From Devosia sp. (GTDB lineage Bacteria; Pseudomonadota; Alphaproteobacteria; Rhizobiales; Devosiaceae), in assembly GCA_016713105.1 (NCBI GenBank), contig JADJPS010000021.1, positions 310,001-374,000 of the forward strand: 64,000 nucleotides of DNA, written 5' to 3'. Numbering within the stretch: the first letter of the stretch is position 1; every line of letters starts with the position of its first letter. Shown here piece after piece: positions 25,990-35,008 of this stretch. Made by a program: the position numbers and the translations under genes. Under the pieces are notes generated by a model. That model had not been told where the DNA came from. It worked only from the letters and a program-made list of their open reading frames with translations, and did not search any database.

Positions 25990-26775
25990 TCAGGCCGACA
26001 GTTCGGCGGGATCGTAGTTGTCCGACGAACCGGTGGGGCGCCAGCCGATCACTTCCTTGGCATGGCTGGTGTCGCGCCAGCGGCGGGCATTGTCGGAGAT
26101 GGCGTCGAAGATATCGAAGCGGATGCTCTCGGGCGCGGAGAGGCACTTGTCGACCATCTGCACGGCATCGGCCTGAGCGAGATATCCGGGGAAGTGCCGG
26201 ACCATCCCGGGCCTGTCGTCGGGGAGAACGGCGCCGAGGCGGATGGCGATCACCGACATGCCATACTTGTCGGAGAACAGTCGCCCGGTGTTCTCGCCGA
26301 ACAGCTTGCCCACGCCGTAGAAGCTGTCAGGACGGGGCGGATCGAGGTGGGTGAGCATCTTCTCGTCTGCCGGAAGCGACTGCAGCTCGTTGGCGGCCAG
26401 CTTGCCGTAGGGCGAGCCCCTCGTACCATTCGTAGCCGCACATCGTGCTGCCGGTGGACATGAACACAACCGCTTCACACCGGCCTCCTGGGCGGCGCGA
26501 TACATGTTGAGCGTGCCGCCGATGGTGATCTCCATCACCTTGTCCCAGTCGTCGTAGTCCTGGGTCTCGGCGGCGAGGTGCAGCACCATGTCCATGCCGG
26601 CCATCGCCTTGCGGATCGCCACCGGGTCGGTGATGTCGGCGGCGGTGTGCGGGATGCCCGGCACGGGGCGGCGGCTGAGGCCGCTGAATTCGTACTTGCT
26701 CGAGAGATCGCGGATGACGAGGCCGCCGATGAGGCCGCTTGCACCGGTGACAAGAACCCTGGGCCGATCAACCAT
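25990..26775 (-). CDS. NAD-dependent epimerase/dehydratase, uronate dehydrogenase-like (copy 1, local frame shift)
   Basis: 261 aa extended SDR. N-terminal VLVTGASGLIGGLV and catalytic YGVGK in SFYGVGKLFGENTG, followed by MSVIAIRLGAVLP, a pattern like uronate dehydrogenases. Residues about 103-121 (CSCPPAARCAATNGTRG) do not fit the family. Shifting the frame there restores text like the sister gene (STMCGYEWYEGSP), so one base is missing near 26465 and one extra is present near 26415. The net frame is kept. UDH-type enzymes oxidise uronates to aldarolactones, which would feed the lactonases of this island. It begins 38 bp from operator site D. A paralog is at 27951-28732. Confidence 0.78.
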   Translation of the reverse strand: MVDRPRVLVTGASGLIGGLVIRDLSSKYEFSGLSRRPVPGIPHTAADITDPVAIRKAMAGMDMVLHLAAETQDYDDWDKVMEITIGGTLNMYRAAQEAGVKRLCSCPPAARCAATNGTRGSPYGKLAANELQSLPADEKMLTHLDPPRPDSFYGVGKLFGENTGRLFSDKYGMSVIAIRLGAVLPDDRPGMVRHFPGYLAQADAVQMVDKCLSAPESIRFDIFDAISDNARRWRDTSHAKEVIGWRPTGSSDNYDPAELSA

Positions 26776-26813
26776 CCGAATGCTCTCCCTCACATTGACA
26801 GCAAGAATATTCG

Positions 26814-26827
26814 GTTAACATAATAAC
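26814..26827. promoter_or_regulatory. Operator site D of the island regulon
   Basis: GTTAA-CATA-ATAAC between the divergent epimerase copy 1 and sialidase-fold B genes, 38 and 47 bp from their starts. Arms differ at one position. Confidence 0.75.
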
Positions 26828-26874
26828 ATGCTTGACTAGGAGTCAAGCTGACGTCCGGACGGAGGGGGCAGCCC

Positions 26875-27954
26875 ATGCAGAGGCTCGAGGCATTCGCGAT
26901 CTACGAGAATCCTGACCCGCTGCTGGTGAGCCGGCAGGCGCTGTTTCCGGGCATTATCCAGTTGCCGGACGGCGAACTGCTGGCGCTGTTCTCGATCGGC
27001 CAGGCGTTCGACGCCGCCGACATGCGCTCGTTCGTCAGCCGCAGTTCGGACGAGGGGCGAACCTGGTCGGCGCCGCGCCGTCTCAACTCGAACGAGTCGA
27101 CGCCGCCCGAACAGGAGAGCTTCAAGCCGCTGCTGCTCCGGAACGGCATGCTGCTCGCCACCGGCTACGTGTTCGAGCGTCCCGATCCGCTGCAGCCGAT
27201 CGTCGATCCGGTGACGCTGGCCCTGCCGCGCCTGGTTCCCAAGCTCAGCACGTCGCGGGACGGGGGCGCAATCTGGACCGCGACCCGGCCGATCAATATC
27301 GGGGGTGAACCGCTGGAACTGTCGGGTCCGGCGACGCAACTGCCGACCGGCCGCATCATCGCGCCGGGTTCGCCGTTCCATCTGCGGCGGACCGGGCATG
27401 CCGGCTGGGTGGTCGCGAGCGACGACGGCGGAGAGAACTGGTTCAAGCTGAGTGAGTTCTTCCGAGCCCCGGGCAGCGACATCCATGCGTTCGAGAGCCG
27501 CCTCGTCGCCTGGGGCGAGGGCAGGGTGGCGGCGCTTTGGTGGGCCTATGACCACACGCGGGAGGTCAATCTCGACAACCACATCGCCTTTTCGAGCGAT
27601 GGCGGGGCGCGTTTCGGACCGGCGATCGGCACCGGCGTCAAGGGACAGTCGTCGAGCCTCATCCACCTCGAGGGCGAGACGCTGCTGACCATCCACACGC
27701 ATCGCGAGGAGCCGGCCGGCCTGATCGTCAGGCGGGTGGATGTTGCCGGTGACGGCTTCCGGATCGAGGAGGAACTGGAACTGTTCGCCGACCCGACGAT
27801 GGCCAGCACGACGATCGACATGAAGCAGCAGTTCGGCAATCTCAAGTTCGGTCAGCCATCGCTGCTGCGGCTCCGAAATGGCGACCTGCTCGCCTATTGC
27901 TGGAGCTTCGAGAACCACCAGTACATCATCAAGGGCTTCCGCATCGCCCTCTAG
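26875..27954 (+). CDS. Sialidase-fold (BNR/Asp-box) protein B
   Basis: 359 aa, no signal peptide. Asp boxes: SSDEGRTWSAP, SRDGGAIWTAT, SDDGGENWFKL, SSDGGARFGPA. It is exactly as long as, and closely similar to, protein D at 41625-42704 (shared IGQAFDAAD, ESFKPLLL, LKFGQPSLLRL and C-terminal SFEN-QY-IKG). A conserved LVSRQA-FPGI near the N-terminus may hold the Arg used for carboxylate binding in sialidases. Likely a cytosolic glycosidase for an imported glycoside. Its stop codon shares the bases CTAG with the stop of the convergent epimerase copy 2. Confidence 0.78.
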   Translation: MQRLEAFAIYENPDPLLVSRQALFPGIIQLPDGELLALFSIGQAFDAADMRSFVSRSSDEGRTWSAPRRLNSNESTPPEQESFKPLLLRNGMLLATGYVFERPDPLQPIVDPVTLALPRLVPKLSTSRDGGAIWTATRPINIGGEPLELSGPATQLPTGRIIAPGSPFHLRRTGHAGWVVASDDGGENWFKLSEFFRAPGSDIHAFESRLVAWGEGRVAALWWAYDHTREVNLDNHIAFSSDGGARFGPAIGTGVKGQSSSLIHLEGETLLTIHTHREEPAGLIVRRVDVAGDGFRIEEELELFADPTMASTTIDMKQQFGNLKFGQPSLLRLRNGDLLAYCWSFENHQYIIKGFRIAL

Positions 27955-28732
27955 GCGAGGGCCTTCGGATCGAACACATCCGAGGAATCCACCGGCGTCC
28001 AGCCCAGGACCTGCCTCGCGTGGTCAGTATCGCGCCAGCGCCGGGAATTGTCGGAGACGGCGTGGAAGATGTCGAATTTCAGCTCCGGCGGCGCCGCGAG
28101 GCACTTGTCGATCATGCTGACCAGGTCGCGATGGGAGAGATAGCCGGGCAGTTCTCGCACCAGCGTCGGCTTGTCGTCGGGCAGCACGGCGCCGACGCGG
28201 ATGACCAGCACCGACATGCCGTACCGATCGGAGAACAGCCGGCCGGTGTGCTCGCCGAACAGCTTGCCGACGCTGTAGAAGGTGTCGGGCCGCGGTGGAT
28301 CGGTGTGGAGCAGCATCCGCTCGCCTTCCGGCAGGCGATCGAGTTTGCCGGCGGCGAGCCGGCCGTGGGCGAGCCCGCGTACCATTCGTAGCCGATCATG
28401 GTGCTGCCGGCGCTGGCGAAGACGACGCGCCTGACGCCGGCCTCCTGGGCCGCGCGGAACATGTTGAGCGTGCCGCCCATGGTGATCCGCTGCACCTTCT
28501 CCCAATCGTTGTAGTCTTCGGTCTCGGCGGCGAGGTGCACCACCATGTCCACGCCCCGCATGGCCCACCGCACCGCGTCGAGGTCGGTGATATCGGCGAC
28601 GGTGTGGGGAATACCGTCGACCGGCCGGCGGCTGAGACCGCTGAATGCATAGCGGTCGGAGAGATCGCGCAGAACCAGGCGGCCGATCAGGCCGCTGGCG
28701 CCGGTGATGAGAACGCGGGGTTTTTCCGTCAC
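27951..28732 (-). CDS. NAD-dependent epimerase/dehydratase, uronate dehydrogenase-like (copy 2, frameshifted)
   Basis: Paralog of the gene at 25990-26775. The first part (from the GTG at 28732) reads VLITGASGLIGRLVLRDL through MIGYEWYAGSP. The rest continues in another frame from about 28375: GRLAAGKLDRLPEGERM, then FYSVGKLFGEHTG with the YxxxK pair, to the stop at 27951. Restoring one base (a T before ACGGC) rejoins the frames and recreates the family motif GSPYGRLAAG. So this is one gene with a single-base deletion, either a sequencing error or a pseudogene. It is divergent from the Gfo/Idh gene across operator site E. Confidence 0.75.
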
Positions 28733-28768
28733 CTCGATCGCCTCGCGATTGACAGGTTCAAATATACC

Positions 28769-28782
28769 ATTAACATGACAAC
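28769..28782. promoter_or_regulatory. Operator site E of the island regulon
   Basis: ATTAA-CATG-ACAAC between epimerase copy 2 and the five-gene operon starting at 28856, followed by ATACT, which could be part of a -10 box for the plus strand. Confidence 0.7.
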
Positions 28783-28855
28783 ATACTAGTTGTGGAAGTC
28801 AAGCCGGAAGCCGCCGTTTGCGCCCGGGTTGCCTTGAATTGCAGGGGCTTGGCCG

Positions 28856-29860
28856 GTGAAGAAGGTCCTCATCATAGGCAGCGGAGGCATCGGTCGCCGT
28901 CACCTGAAGGGCTATGGCCAGACCGGGCGGGCGGCTCTGGCGATCGTCGAGCCGGATGCCGGCCGGAAGGCCGAGGCGATGGCGATGTTCGGCCTTACCG
29001 AGGCCTATGACAGCATCGCCGATGCCGACCTCCCGAGCTTCGACCTGGCGGTGATCTGCGCTCCGGCGAACCACCATGTCGCGCTGATGCAGCGCTGCGC
29101 CGAGGTCGGGCTCGCCTTCATGGTGGAAAAGCCGCTGGCGGTGACGATGGAGGGCGTCGATGCGGCCCTGGCGCTGGTTGCCGGCAAGGGGATCGTCGCG
29201 CGGGTCGGCTATGTGCGCCGGGTCGCCGAAGAGGTGATCGAACTCAGACAGCAGATCCTCGCGGGCAAGATCGGGACGCTGCGGCTTGCCTATCTCAACT
29301 CCTCGCAGGAGTTTCCGAAATACCGCCCGGACTTCCAGCGCACCTATTACGCCCGACCGGAGATGGGCGGCGGCGCCATCCTCGACGGCGCCAGTCACCT
29401 GTTCGACATGCTGATCTGGCTGATGGGCAAGCCGACGCACGTCACCTGCATGTTCGACCGTCTGGTGCTGGAAGGCACCGATACCGAGGACACCTGCCTG
29501 GTCTCGATCCGCTTCGAGAGCGGCGCCATGGCCAACGTGCAGATGAACCAGTTCCAGAAGCGCAACGTGGCGCAGTTCGAGTTCATCGGCACCAGGGGCA
29601 ACCTGATGGTCGATCACTCCACGCTGAAATTCGCCGACGATGACAGCGGGCAGTGGCAGGAACAGCACGACTACATGGATGGGCTGGTGCCGGTCGAGGC
29701 GCACCAGGCGCGCTTCAGGCTGCAGGCCAATGCCATGCTCGACGCGATCGAAGGCAAGCCGTGCTGGCTGGCGACGCTCGACGAGGCCCGCGACAACCTC
29801 AGGGTGGCGCTCGCGGCAAAGCAGTCGTGGCTGGAGAAGCGGATCGTGAGCCTCGCATGA
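28856..29860 (+). CDS. Gfo/Idh/MocA family oxidoreductase 1
   Basis: 334 aa. N-terminal NAD(P) Rossmann motif VLIIGSGGIGRRHLKGYG, the catalytic-region EKPLA in MVEKPLAVTME, and GGGAILDGASHLFDMLIWLM in the C-terminal alpha/beta domain, where the His commonly takes part in catalysis. Members oxidise sugars, inositols and amino sugar derivatives. Start GTG at 28856. First gene of the operon 28856-33250; its stop overlaps the next ATG (ATGA). Confidence 0.88.
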   Translation: MKKVLIIGSGGIGRRHLKGYGQTGRAALAIVEPDAGRKAEAMAMFGLTEAYDSIADADLPSFDLAVICAPANHHVALMQRCAEVGLAFMVEKPLAVTMEGVDAALALVAGKGIVARVGYVRRVAEEVIELRQQILAGKIGTLRLAYLNSSQEFPKYRPDFQRTYYARPEMGGGAILDGASHLFDMLIWLMGKPTHVTCMFDRLVLEGTDTEDTCLVSIRFESGAMANVQMNQFQKRNVAQFEFIGTRGNLMVDHSTLKFADDDSGQWQEQHDYMDGLVPVEAHQARFRLQANAMLDAIEGKPCWLATLDEARDNLRVALAAKQSWLEKRIVSLA

Positions 29861-30639
29861 TCCCTGCCTTCGACCTCAGCGGCAGAGCCATTCTGGTGGT
29901 CGGCGGCGCCGGCTATCTGGGGACTCCGACCGGTGAATTGATCGCGCGGCTGGGGGGCGACGTCGTCGTCGCCGACATCAGCGCCGAGAGGACGGAAGCC
30001 GCCGTCGCGACGATCCGGGCGGTGGGCGGCAAGGGAGAGGTATCGGGCCTCTCGATCGACATCGCCGACGAGGTCTCGATTCTCGCGGTGGTCCGGCAGG
30101 CGGCAGTACGCGGCAACCTGGGCGGGGTCGTCATGTCGACCTCCGGTGCCTCCGGCAAGGCCCTCGACGACCTGACAGCCGAGGATTTCGACCGCGCCAA
30201 CCGCATCAACCTGACCGGCACGTTCCTGCTGGCGCGGGAGGCCGCGCGCCAGATGGCCCCCGGTGGCAGCATCGTGCTCTATTCCTCGATGTATGGCGTC
30301 GTCGCGCCGGTGATGGCCAACTATCCGCCGCCGATGCCGCCCAACCCGATCGAGTACGGCGCGGGCAAGGCCGGCATCGTGCAGATGGTGAAGTATCTCG
30401 CGGCGCATTATGGCCGCAGCGGCATCAGGGTGAATGCCATCGTGCCCGGACCGTTTCCGCATCCGGCGACGGTTGCCGCCAACCCCGAGTTCATCGGCAA
30501 CCTCGAGCGTGCGACCATGCTGGGGCGGATCGGGGCACAGCACGAGACCGCCGGGCCGACAGCGTTCCTCTTGTCGCCGGCTTCGAGTTACGTGACGGGG
30601 CATGTGCTGACCGTCGATGGCGGCTGGACCGCCTGGTAG
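29857..30639 (+). CDS. SDR family oxidoreductase (GxGxLG type)
   Basis: 260 aa. Cofactor motif VVGGAGYLGTPTG near residue 14, NLTGTFLLAREAAR, SMYGVV with a Ser for catalysis, YxxxK in IEYGAGKAG, and the C-terminal VTGHVLTVDGGWTAW. The GGAGYLG version of the cofactor loop, and a Pro-rich insert YPPPMPPNP before the catalytic Tyr, set it apart from common SDRs. The insert has a counterpart in the SDR at 31613 (MTPNPSP), so both likely bind related sugar substrates. Coupled by ATGA to the Gfo/Idh gene. Confidence 0.87.
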   Translation: MIPAFDLSGRAILVVGGAGYLGTPTGELIARLGGDVVVADISAERTEAAVATIRAVGGKGEVSGLSIDIADEVSILAVVRQAAVRGNLGGVVMSTSGASGKALDDLTAEDFDRANRINLTGTFLLAREAARQMAPGGSIVLYSSMYGVVAPVMANYPPPMPPNPIEYGAGKAGIVQMVKYLAAHYGRSGIRVNAIVPGPFPHPATVAANPEFIGNLERATMLGRIGAQHETAGPTAFLLSPASSYVTGHVLTVDGGWTAW

Positions 30640-30647
30640 GATCACCG

Positions 30648-31613
30648 ATGCGCAACTTTCCGCTGAACAAGCCCGATCTGCGCCTTGCCATGCTGGGCAT
30701 GGTGGAGGGCAACGGCCATCCCTATTCGTGGAGCATCATCTTCAACGGCGGCTACGACCGCGACGCACTGGATGCCTGTCCCTATCCCGGCATCCGCGAC
30801 TACATCGTGAAGCAGCCGCCCGGGACGCTCGGCATACCCGGCGCCAGGGTCACCCATGTGTGGACGGACGATCCGGCCGACGCCATTTCGGTGGCCAGGG
30901 TGGCGCTGATTCCGCATGTCGCCAAGCGCGCCGAGGATGTGATCGGCGAGGTCGATGCGGTGCTGGTCGCGACCGACAAGGGCTTCGAGCATGTCGAGCG
31001 CGCCCGGCCGTTCATCGAGGCCGGCATCCCGGTGTTCATCGACAAGCCGCTCTGCGACAACCGGGCCGACCTCGCGACCTTCGACCGCTGGGTGAAGGCG
31101 GGCAAGCCGCTGATCAGCTCCTCGGCGATGCGCTTTGCCAAGGAGTACGTGCCCTATCACCGCGCCACGCATGCGCTGGGCCAGCTCCGGCATGTCGGGG
31201 TGTCGATGGCCAAGTCCTGGGAGGCCTACGGCATCCATGCGTTGGAATCGGTCTATCCGATCACCGGGCCGGGCTATGTCTCGGTGCAGAATGTCGGGGA
31301 CGCGGAGAGCAATGTCGTCCACCTCAGGCACCGCGACGGTATCGACGTGGTCATCCAGGTCACCAAGGACATGTACGGCGCCTTCGGCATGCTGACGCTG
31401 GCGGGGACGTCGGCCGGCCTGCAGCTCAGGTTCAGCGACACGTACCACGCGTTCAAGACGCAGCTCGTCGGCTTCGTCGACTACCTGCGCACCGGGGTGC
31501 CGCCGGTACCCTGGGCGGAAACGCGCGAACTGATGCAGCTGGTCATCGCCGGCATCGAGAGCCGCGAGCAGGGCGGGCGCAAGGTGTATCTCAGCGAACT
31601 GGAGCAGTTGTAA
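30648..31613 (+). CDS. Gfo/Idh/MocA family oxidoreductase 2 (divergent)
   Basis: 321 aa. The N-terminus is unusual: LAMLGMVEGNGHPYSWSIIF replaces the glycine-rich loop, then DAVLVATDKGFEHVERARPF and IDKPLCDN mark the Rossmann core and the KP motif. The C-terminal half has SWEAYGIHALESVY with the likely catalytic His. This subgroup often occurs beside sugar epimerases and may use a lactone or keto-sugar. Next ATG overlaps its TAA by one base, so translation is coupled. Confidence 0.82.
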   Translation: MRNFPLNKPDLRLAMLGMVEGNGHPYSWSIIFNGGYDRDALDACPYPGIRDYIVKQPPGTLGIPGARVTHVWTDDPADAISVARVALIPHVAKRAEDVIGEVDAVLVATDKGFEHVERARPFIEAGIPVFIDKPLCDNRADLATFDRWVKAGKPLISSSAMRFAKEYVPYHRATHALGQLRHVGVSMAKSWEAYGIHALESVYPITGPGYVSVQNVGDAESNVVHLRHRDGIDVVIQVTKDMYGAFGMLTLAGTSAGLQLRFSDTYHAFKTQLVGFVDYLRTGVPPVPWAETRELMQLVIAGIESREQGGRKVYLSELEQL

Positions 31614-32401
31614 TGGGCGTTCTCGAGAGCTTCTCGCTCGCCGGCAAGGTCGCCGTGGTCACTGGCGGGGCCGGGCTCTACGGCCGGCAGATCGTCGCGG
31701 CGCTGGCCGAGGCCGGGGCGAAGACCTTCATCGCGGCGCGCGACGTCGCCAAGCTCGAGGCCGTGGCGGCGGAGGAACGGGCCCGCGGCTTCGACGTCAC
31801 GGCCCTGCCGCTCGACCTGTCGCTCGACGCCTCGATCGAGGCGCTGCATCGCGAGGTGCTGGCCCGGGCAGGAGGACGCTGCGACATCCTGGTCAACAAC
31901 GCCGTCACCCGCTCGGCGCTCGATGGCTGGGGCAACGACCTCGACGCCTTCGACAAGAGCCTGAGGGTCAATGCTTCGGCGCTGTTCAAGATCACCCACC
32001 TGTTCGGCACCACCATGAGGGCGCAGAAATCCGGCTCGGTGATCAATATCGGCTCGATGATGGGCATGGTCGGGGTGGAGATGGCCAACTATGCCGGCAC
32101 CGACATGACGCCGAACCCGTCGCCGATCTACCACTACGAAAAGGGCGGGATGCTCAACTTCACCCGCTGGGCGGCGAGCATCCTGGGCGCCGACAATGTG
32201 CGGGTGAACTGCCTGTCGCCCGGCGGTTTCTTCAACAACCAGCCGGCGCCGTTCGTCAAAGCCTATTCCGAGCGCACCCAGCTGGGGCGGATGGCCAACG
32301 ACACCGACCTCAAGGGGGCGATCGTGTTCCTCGCCTCCGATGCCTCGGTCTACGTCACCGGCACCAATATCCCGATCGATGGCGGCTACACCGCCAAGTA
32401 G
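31613..32401 (+). CDS. SDR family oxidoreductase (GxGxYG type)
   Basis: 262 aa. Cofactor motif VVTGGAGLYGRQI, NNAVTRS for the NNAG-like loop, INIGSMMG with the catalytic Ser, YxxxK in PIYHYEKGGM, and the C-terminal GTNIPIDGGYTAK. Related in layout to the SDR two genes upstream, including the NPSP-type insert before the active Tyr. Probably oxidises or reduces a sugar intermediate made by the Gfo/Idh enzymes. Confidence 0.87.
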   Translation: MGVLESFSLAGKVAVVTGGAGLYGRQIVAALAEAGAKTFIAARDVAKLEAVAAEERARGFDVTALPLDLSLDASIEALHREVLARAGGRCDILVNNAVTRSALDGWGNDLDAFDKSLRVNASALFKITHLFGTTMRAQKSGSVINIGSMMGMVGVEMANYAGTDMTPNPSPIYHYEKGGMLNFTRWAASILGADNVRVNCLSPGGFFNNQPAPFVKAYSERTQLGRMANDTDLKGAIVFLASDASVYVTGTNIPIDGGYTAK

Positions 32402-32431
32402 ACGACCAACCGCTTTCGAGGAGAGACCGCC

Positions 32432-33250
32432 TTGTCCCAGCCGCAGCCCTATGCCGCGACGCCCGCCTCACGCTTCCGCTTGCGGCCGAGCCGCGTGCTC
32501 CGTACCATCCGCGAGGGTGGCGTCGCGCGCGTGCTCAAGCTCAACACCGCCGACGCCAAGGTGGCAGAGATCTTCGCGGCGGCCCAGCCGGACGCGATCT
32601 GGGTGTGCATGGAGCACACCTCGGCCACCTGGGAGCAGATCGAGAACCAGATCCGGGCCGCCAAGCTCTACGATGTCGACACGCTGCTGCGCGTGTCGCG
32701 CGGCAGCTACAGCGACTATATCCGCGGCTACGAGATGGATGCGGCCGGCCTGATCGTGCCGCATGTGATGAACGCCGAGGACGCCCGGCGGGTGCGCGAC
32801 ATCACCAAGTTCGCGCCGATCGGCAAGCGCGCGGTGGATGGCGGCAACAACGATGCGCAGTTCACCCGCGTCGGTTTTCTCGACTATCTCGAGAGCGCCA
32901 ATCGCGAGCGGTTTGCGTGCTACCAGATCGAGGACCCCGAAGCGCTCGAGCATCTCGAGGCCATTGCCGAAATGGATGGGGTCGATTGCCTGTTCTTCGG
33001 CCCGGGCGACTACTCGGTCGCGACCGGCATTCCCGGCCAGATCCAGCACCCCGACGTCAAGGCGGTGCGCAAGCGCATCGCCGAGGTGGCACGCAAGCAC
33101 GGCAAGATCGCCGCGACCGTCGTCAACCGCGACCTGATCGGGGAGTATGTCGACATGGGCTACAACCTGCTGTCGGTCGGCGCCGACGTCATCGCGCTCG
33201 CCACCTATGCCGACGAGTCGATGGCGGCCTTCGACAAGGCGCTCGGCTGA
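32432..33250 (+). CDS. HpcH/HpaI family aldolase
   Basis: 272 aa class II pyruvate aldolase. VCMEHTSA holds the position of a metal-binding acidic residue, CYQIEDPEALE the Glu ligand, and FFGPGDYSVATG the Asp ligand and loop. Members cleave 2-keto-3-deoxy or 4-hydroxy-2-oxo acids to pyruvate and an aldehyde. The start is TTG at 32432, 8 bases after GAGGAGA. It ends the operon begun by the Gfo/Idh gene and stops 4 bp from the convergent RidA gene. It suits the final carbon-chain cleavage in a sugar-acid route. Confidence 0.85.
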   Translation: MSQPQPYAATPASRFRLRPSRVLRTIREGGVARVLKLNTADAKVAEIFAAAQPDAIWVCMEHTSATWEQIENQIRAAKLYDVDTLLRVSRGSYSDYIRGYEMDAAGLIVPHVMNAEDARRVRDITKFAPIGKRAVDGGNNDAQFTRVGFLDYLESANRERFACYQIEDPEALEHLEAIAEMDGVDCLFFGPGDYSVATGIPGQIQHPDVKAVRKRIAEVARKHGKIAATVVNRDLIGEYVDMGYNLLSVGADVIALATYADESMAAFDKALG

Positions 33251-33254
33251 ACGC

Positions 33255-33653
33255 TCAGGTCGCCTGCTGCCGCGTTGCGTGGCGGTAGGCGACGCAATCG
33301 AGCTCGAACTTCAGCTTGGTTCCCAGGACCCCGACGATGGTGCTGCGGGTGGGGGTAGGGTGGCCGAAATACTCGGGGTAGATGCGGTTGTAGAGCGCCC
33401 CGTCGGCTTCGTCGGCGAGGTACGACTTGACGTTGATCACGTGGTCGAGGCTCAGCCCGCCGGCCTCGAGGATGGCCTTGAGGTTGGCGATCGAGCGGCG
33501 CATCTCGCCCTCGAAGGTGTCCGGGATGATGGCGCCGGTCGCGGCGTCCACCGAGGCCTGGCCGGACACGTACATGAAGTCGCCGGCGATGATGCCGGGC
33601 GAGAAGGGCAGGTGCGAGCGGGCGCCTGCGTCGATGATCTTGAGATGGGGCAT
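33255..33653 (-). CDS. RidA/YjgF family protein
   Basis: 132 aa. Typical core: AGDFMYVSGQASVD, FEGEMRRSIANLKAILEAGG, VINVKSYLAD, PTRSTIVGVLG. RidA proteins hydrolyse reactive enamine/imine intermediates to keto acids plus ammonia. That chemistry suits a pathway with two PLP transaminases and FAD amine oxidases, which release such imines. It lies 11 bp downstream of the GntR-type regulator on the same strand, so the pair is one unit and probably autoregulated via operator site F. Confidence 0.86.
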   Translation of the reverse strand: MPHLKIIDAGARSHLPFSPGIIAGDFMYVSGQASVDAATGAIIPDTFEGEMRRSIANLKAILEAGGLSLDHVINVKSYLADEADGALYNRIYPEYFGHPTPTRSTIVGVLGTKLKFELDCVAYRHATRQQAT

Positions 33654-33664
33654 GTGACCGGCCG

Positions 33665-34660
33665 TCAGGGGTGGAAGGAGGCGGGGAAGCTGAAGACCAT
33701 GGCGCCGGGGCGGCGGTCCTCGAGGTTGGAGTAGATGTCGGCGAGCACCTGCTGCATCCACTCCGACGAGTCGACGTGGAAGCTCGGGCGGTCGCTGTCG
33801 AGCTTGTAGGGGTAGGCCCTGGCCCGGGTTGAGATCATCGGCAGCCAGTTGCGGTTGACGTAGCCGCAGACGAAGTCCGGCCGGTAGGCGTCGAGAACGG
33901 CCTCGAGCTCGGCGGCGCCCTCGCCTGTTTCCTGGTCGACCGTGATCACCTTCAGTTCCTGCGGCGTCTTGCACGCAGTGCAGGCGCGCTGGAAAGCCTC
34001 GAGGCGCACGGCCTGCTCGCTCGAGGCGATGGAGGAATTGAGGTAGAGGTACTTGTGCGTTTCGCCGTCGTGCTGGGCGAACATCTGCTTGAAGGCAGGT
34101 TCGAAGTCGAGGCGGTAGGCGTGGTAGGGCAGTCCCTCGATGACGAGGTCCATGATGGCCACCTGGCTCGACGTGTCGGCGAGCTTGTCGAGGCGGGTCT
34201 CCTTGGTGATGCCGGTCAACACCACGACATCGAGCGCGTCCCACAGGTGGATCGGCATGCTCTTGTGCGTGAAGCTGCCGAGAATGAACTCATGGCCGTC
34301 CGACACCACGCCCTTTTCGAAGGCGACCACCAGCTTGGTATAGAAGTCGTTGTTGAAGATGCCGCCGCCGACGATGTCGCGGTTGTAGAAGAAGCCGACA
34401 CGGTGGTGTGCTTCGGCCCATGGGGCGCGGACCAGAAACGACCCCTTGCCGACCTGGCGGCGGATCACGCCCTCGGCCTCGAGGTCTTTGAGTGTCTTGA
34501 TGACCGTGATGAGGGAGAAGTCGCAGAACTGCACGATCTCGTTCTGGGACTCGATCTTGTCCCCGATCCTGACCCCATTCGTCTTCCAGCGGCGGAAGAG
34601 GATCTCCCGCAATTGCAGGTGCCGCGGCGACAGATCTATGTTCAAGGTGGATCTTCCCAT
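33665..34660 (-). CDS. GntR-type regulator with LacI-type ligand-binding domain (AraR-like)
   Basis: 331 aa. Residues about 10-80 form a GntR winged helix: LREILFRRWKTNGVRIGDKI, ESQNEIVQFCDFSLITVIKT, then DLEAEGVIRRQVGKGSFLV. Residues 85-331 look like a periplasmic-binding-protein (LacI-type) sensor, with HHRVGFFYNRD at its start and DAYRPDFVCGYVNRN later. The architecture is that of Bacillus AraR: a GntR head on a sugar-sensing LacI body. It is the only such regulator within the island. The seven AT-rich inverted repeats, including site F in its own upstream region, are its probable targets. Ligand likely a sugar or sugar acid from the pathway. Confidence 0.85.
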   Translation of the reverse strand: MGRSTLNIDLSPRHLQLREILFRRWKTNGVRIGDKIESQNEIVQFCDFSLITVIKTLKDLEAEGVIRRQVGKGSFLVRAPWAEAHHRVGFFYNRDIVGGGIFNNDFYTKLVVAFEKGVVSDGHEFILGSFTHKSMPIHLWDALDVVVLTGITKETRLDKLADTSSQVAIMDLVIEGLPYHAYRLDFEPAFKQMFAQHDGETHKYLYLNSSIASSEQAVRLEAFQRACTACKTPQELKVITVDQETGEGAAELEAVLDAYRPDFVCGYVNRNWLPMISTRARAYPYKLDSDRPSFHVDSSEWMQQVLADIYSNLEDRRPGAMVFSFPASFHP

Positions 34661-34968
34661 GCCAGTAGTTCGGCGACTACTCCGCCTCCAACACACATAC
34701 TGCTTCGCACACGGAAGCGGCCAATGGTTGGGTGCAGAAGCTGCCGGCTCGGCCCGATTTCCACAGGCCCGCATCAAGAGTTGACCTGACGGACGTCTGC
34801 GCGGCGGGAAACGCGAACAAGAACTGTTCTGCACCGACCGCCAAACCGCCCGAGGCACCGCTTGACGCGAGCGCCACATAGCGATTCGTCAGAGTGCGAG
34901 CAAGGCCCGACACGTCTGATCCCGGCCCGCTCATTTCCGCTTTTCCCCTTGAGTTCTTATGTTAACCG

Positions 34969-34982
34969 GTTATCATGACAAT
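34969..34982. promoter_or_regulatory. Operator site F of the island regulon, at the regulator's own promoter region
   Basis: GTTAT-CATG-ACAAT in the 348-bp gap (34661-35008) between the divergent regulator and NagA-like genes. It is directly followed by TATACT, a good -10 box for the NagA-like operon, and overlaps an upstream GTTAACCGGTTA palindrome. Nothing else gene-like is seen in the gap. Confidence 0.72.
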
Positions 34983-35008
34983 ATACTATAAGGGCATGGG
35001 CGTAGCAA

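Noticed and set aside
26875..27954. Secreted sialidase (virulence-type)
   Set aside because: No signal peptide or cell-wall anchor; the same is true of its three relatives here.
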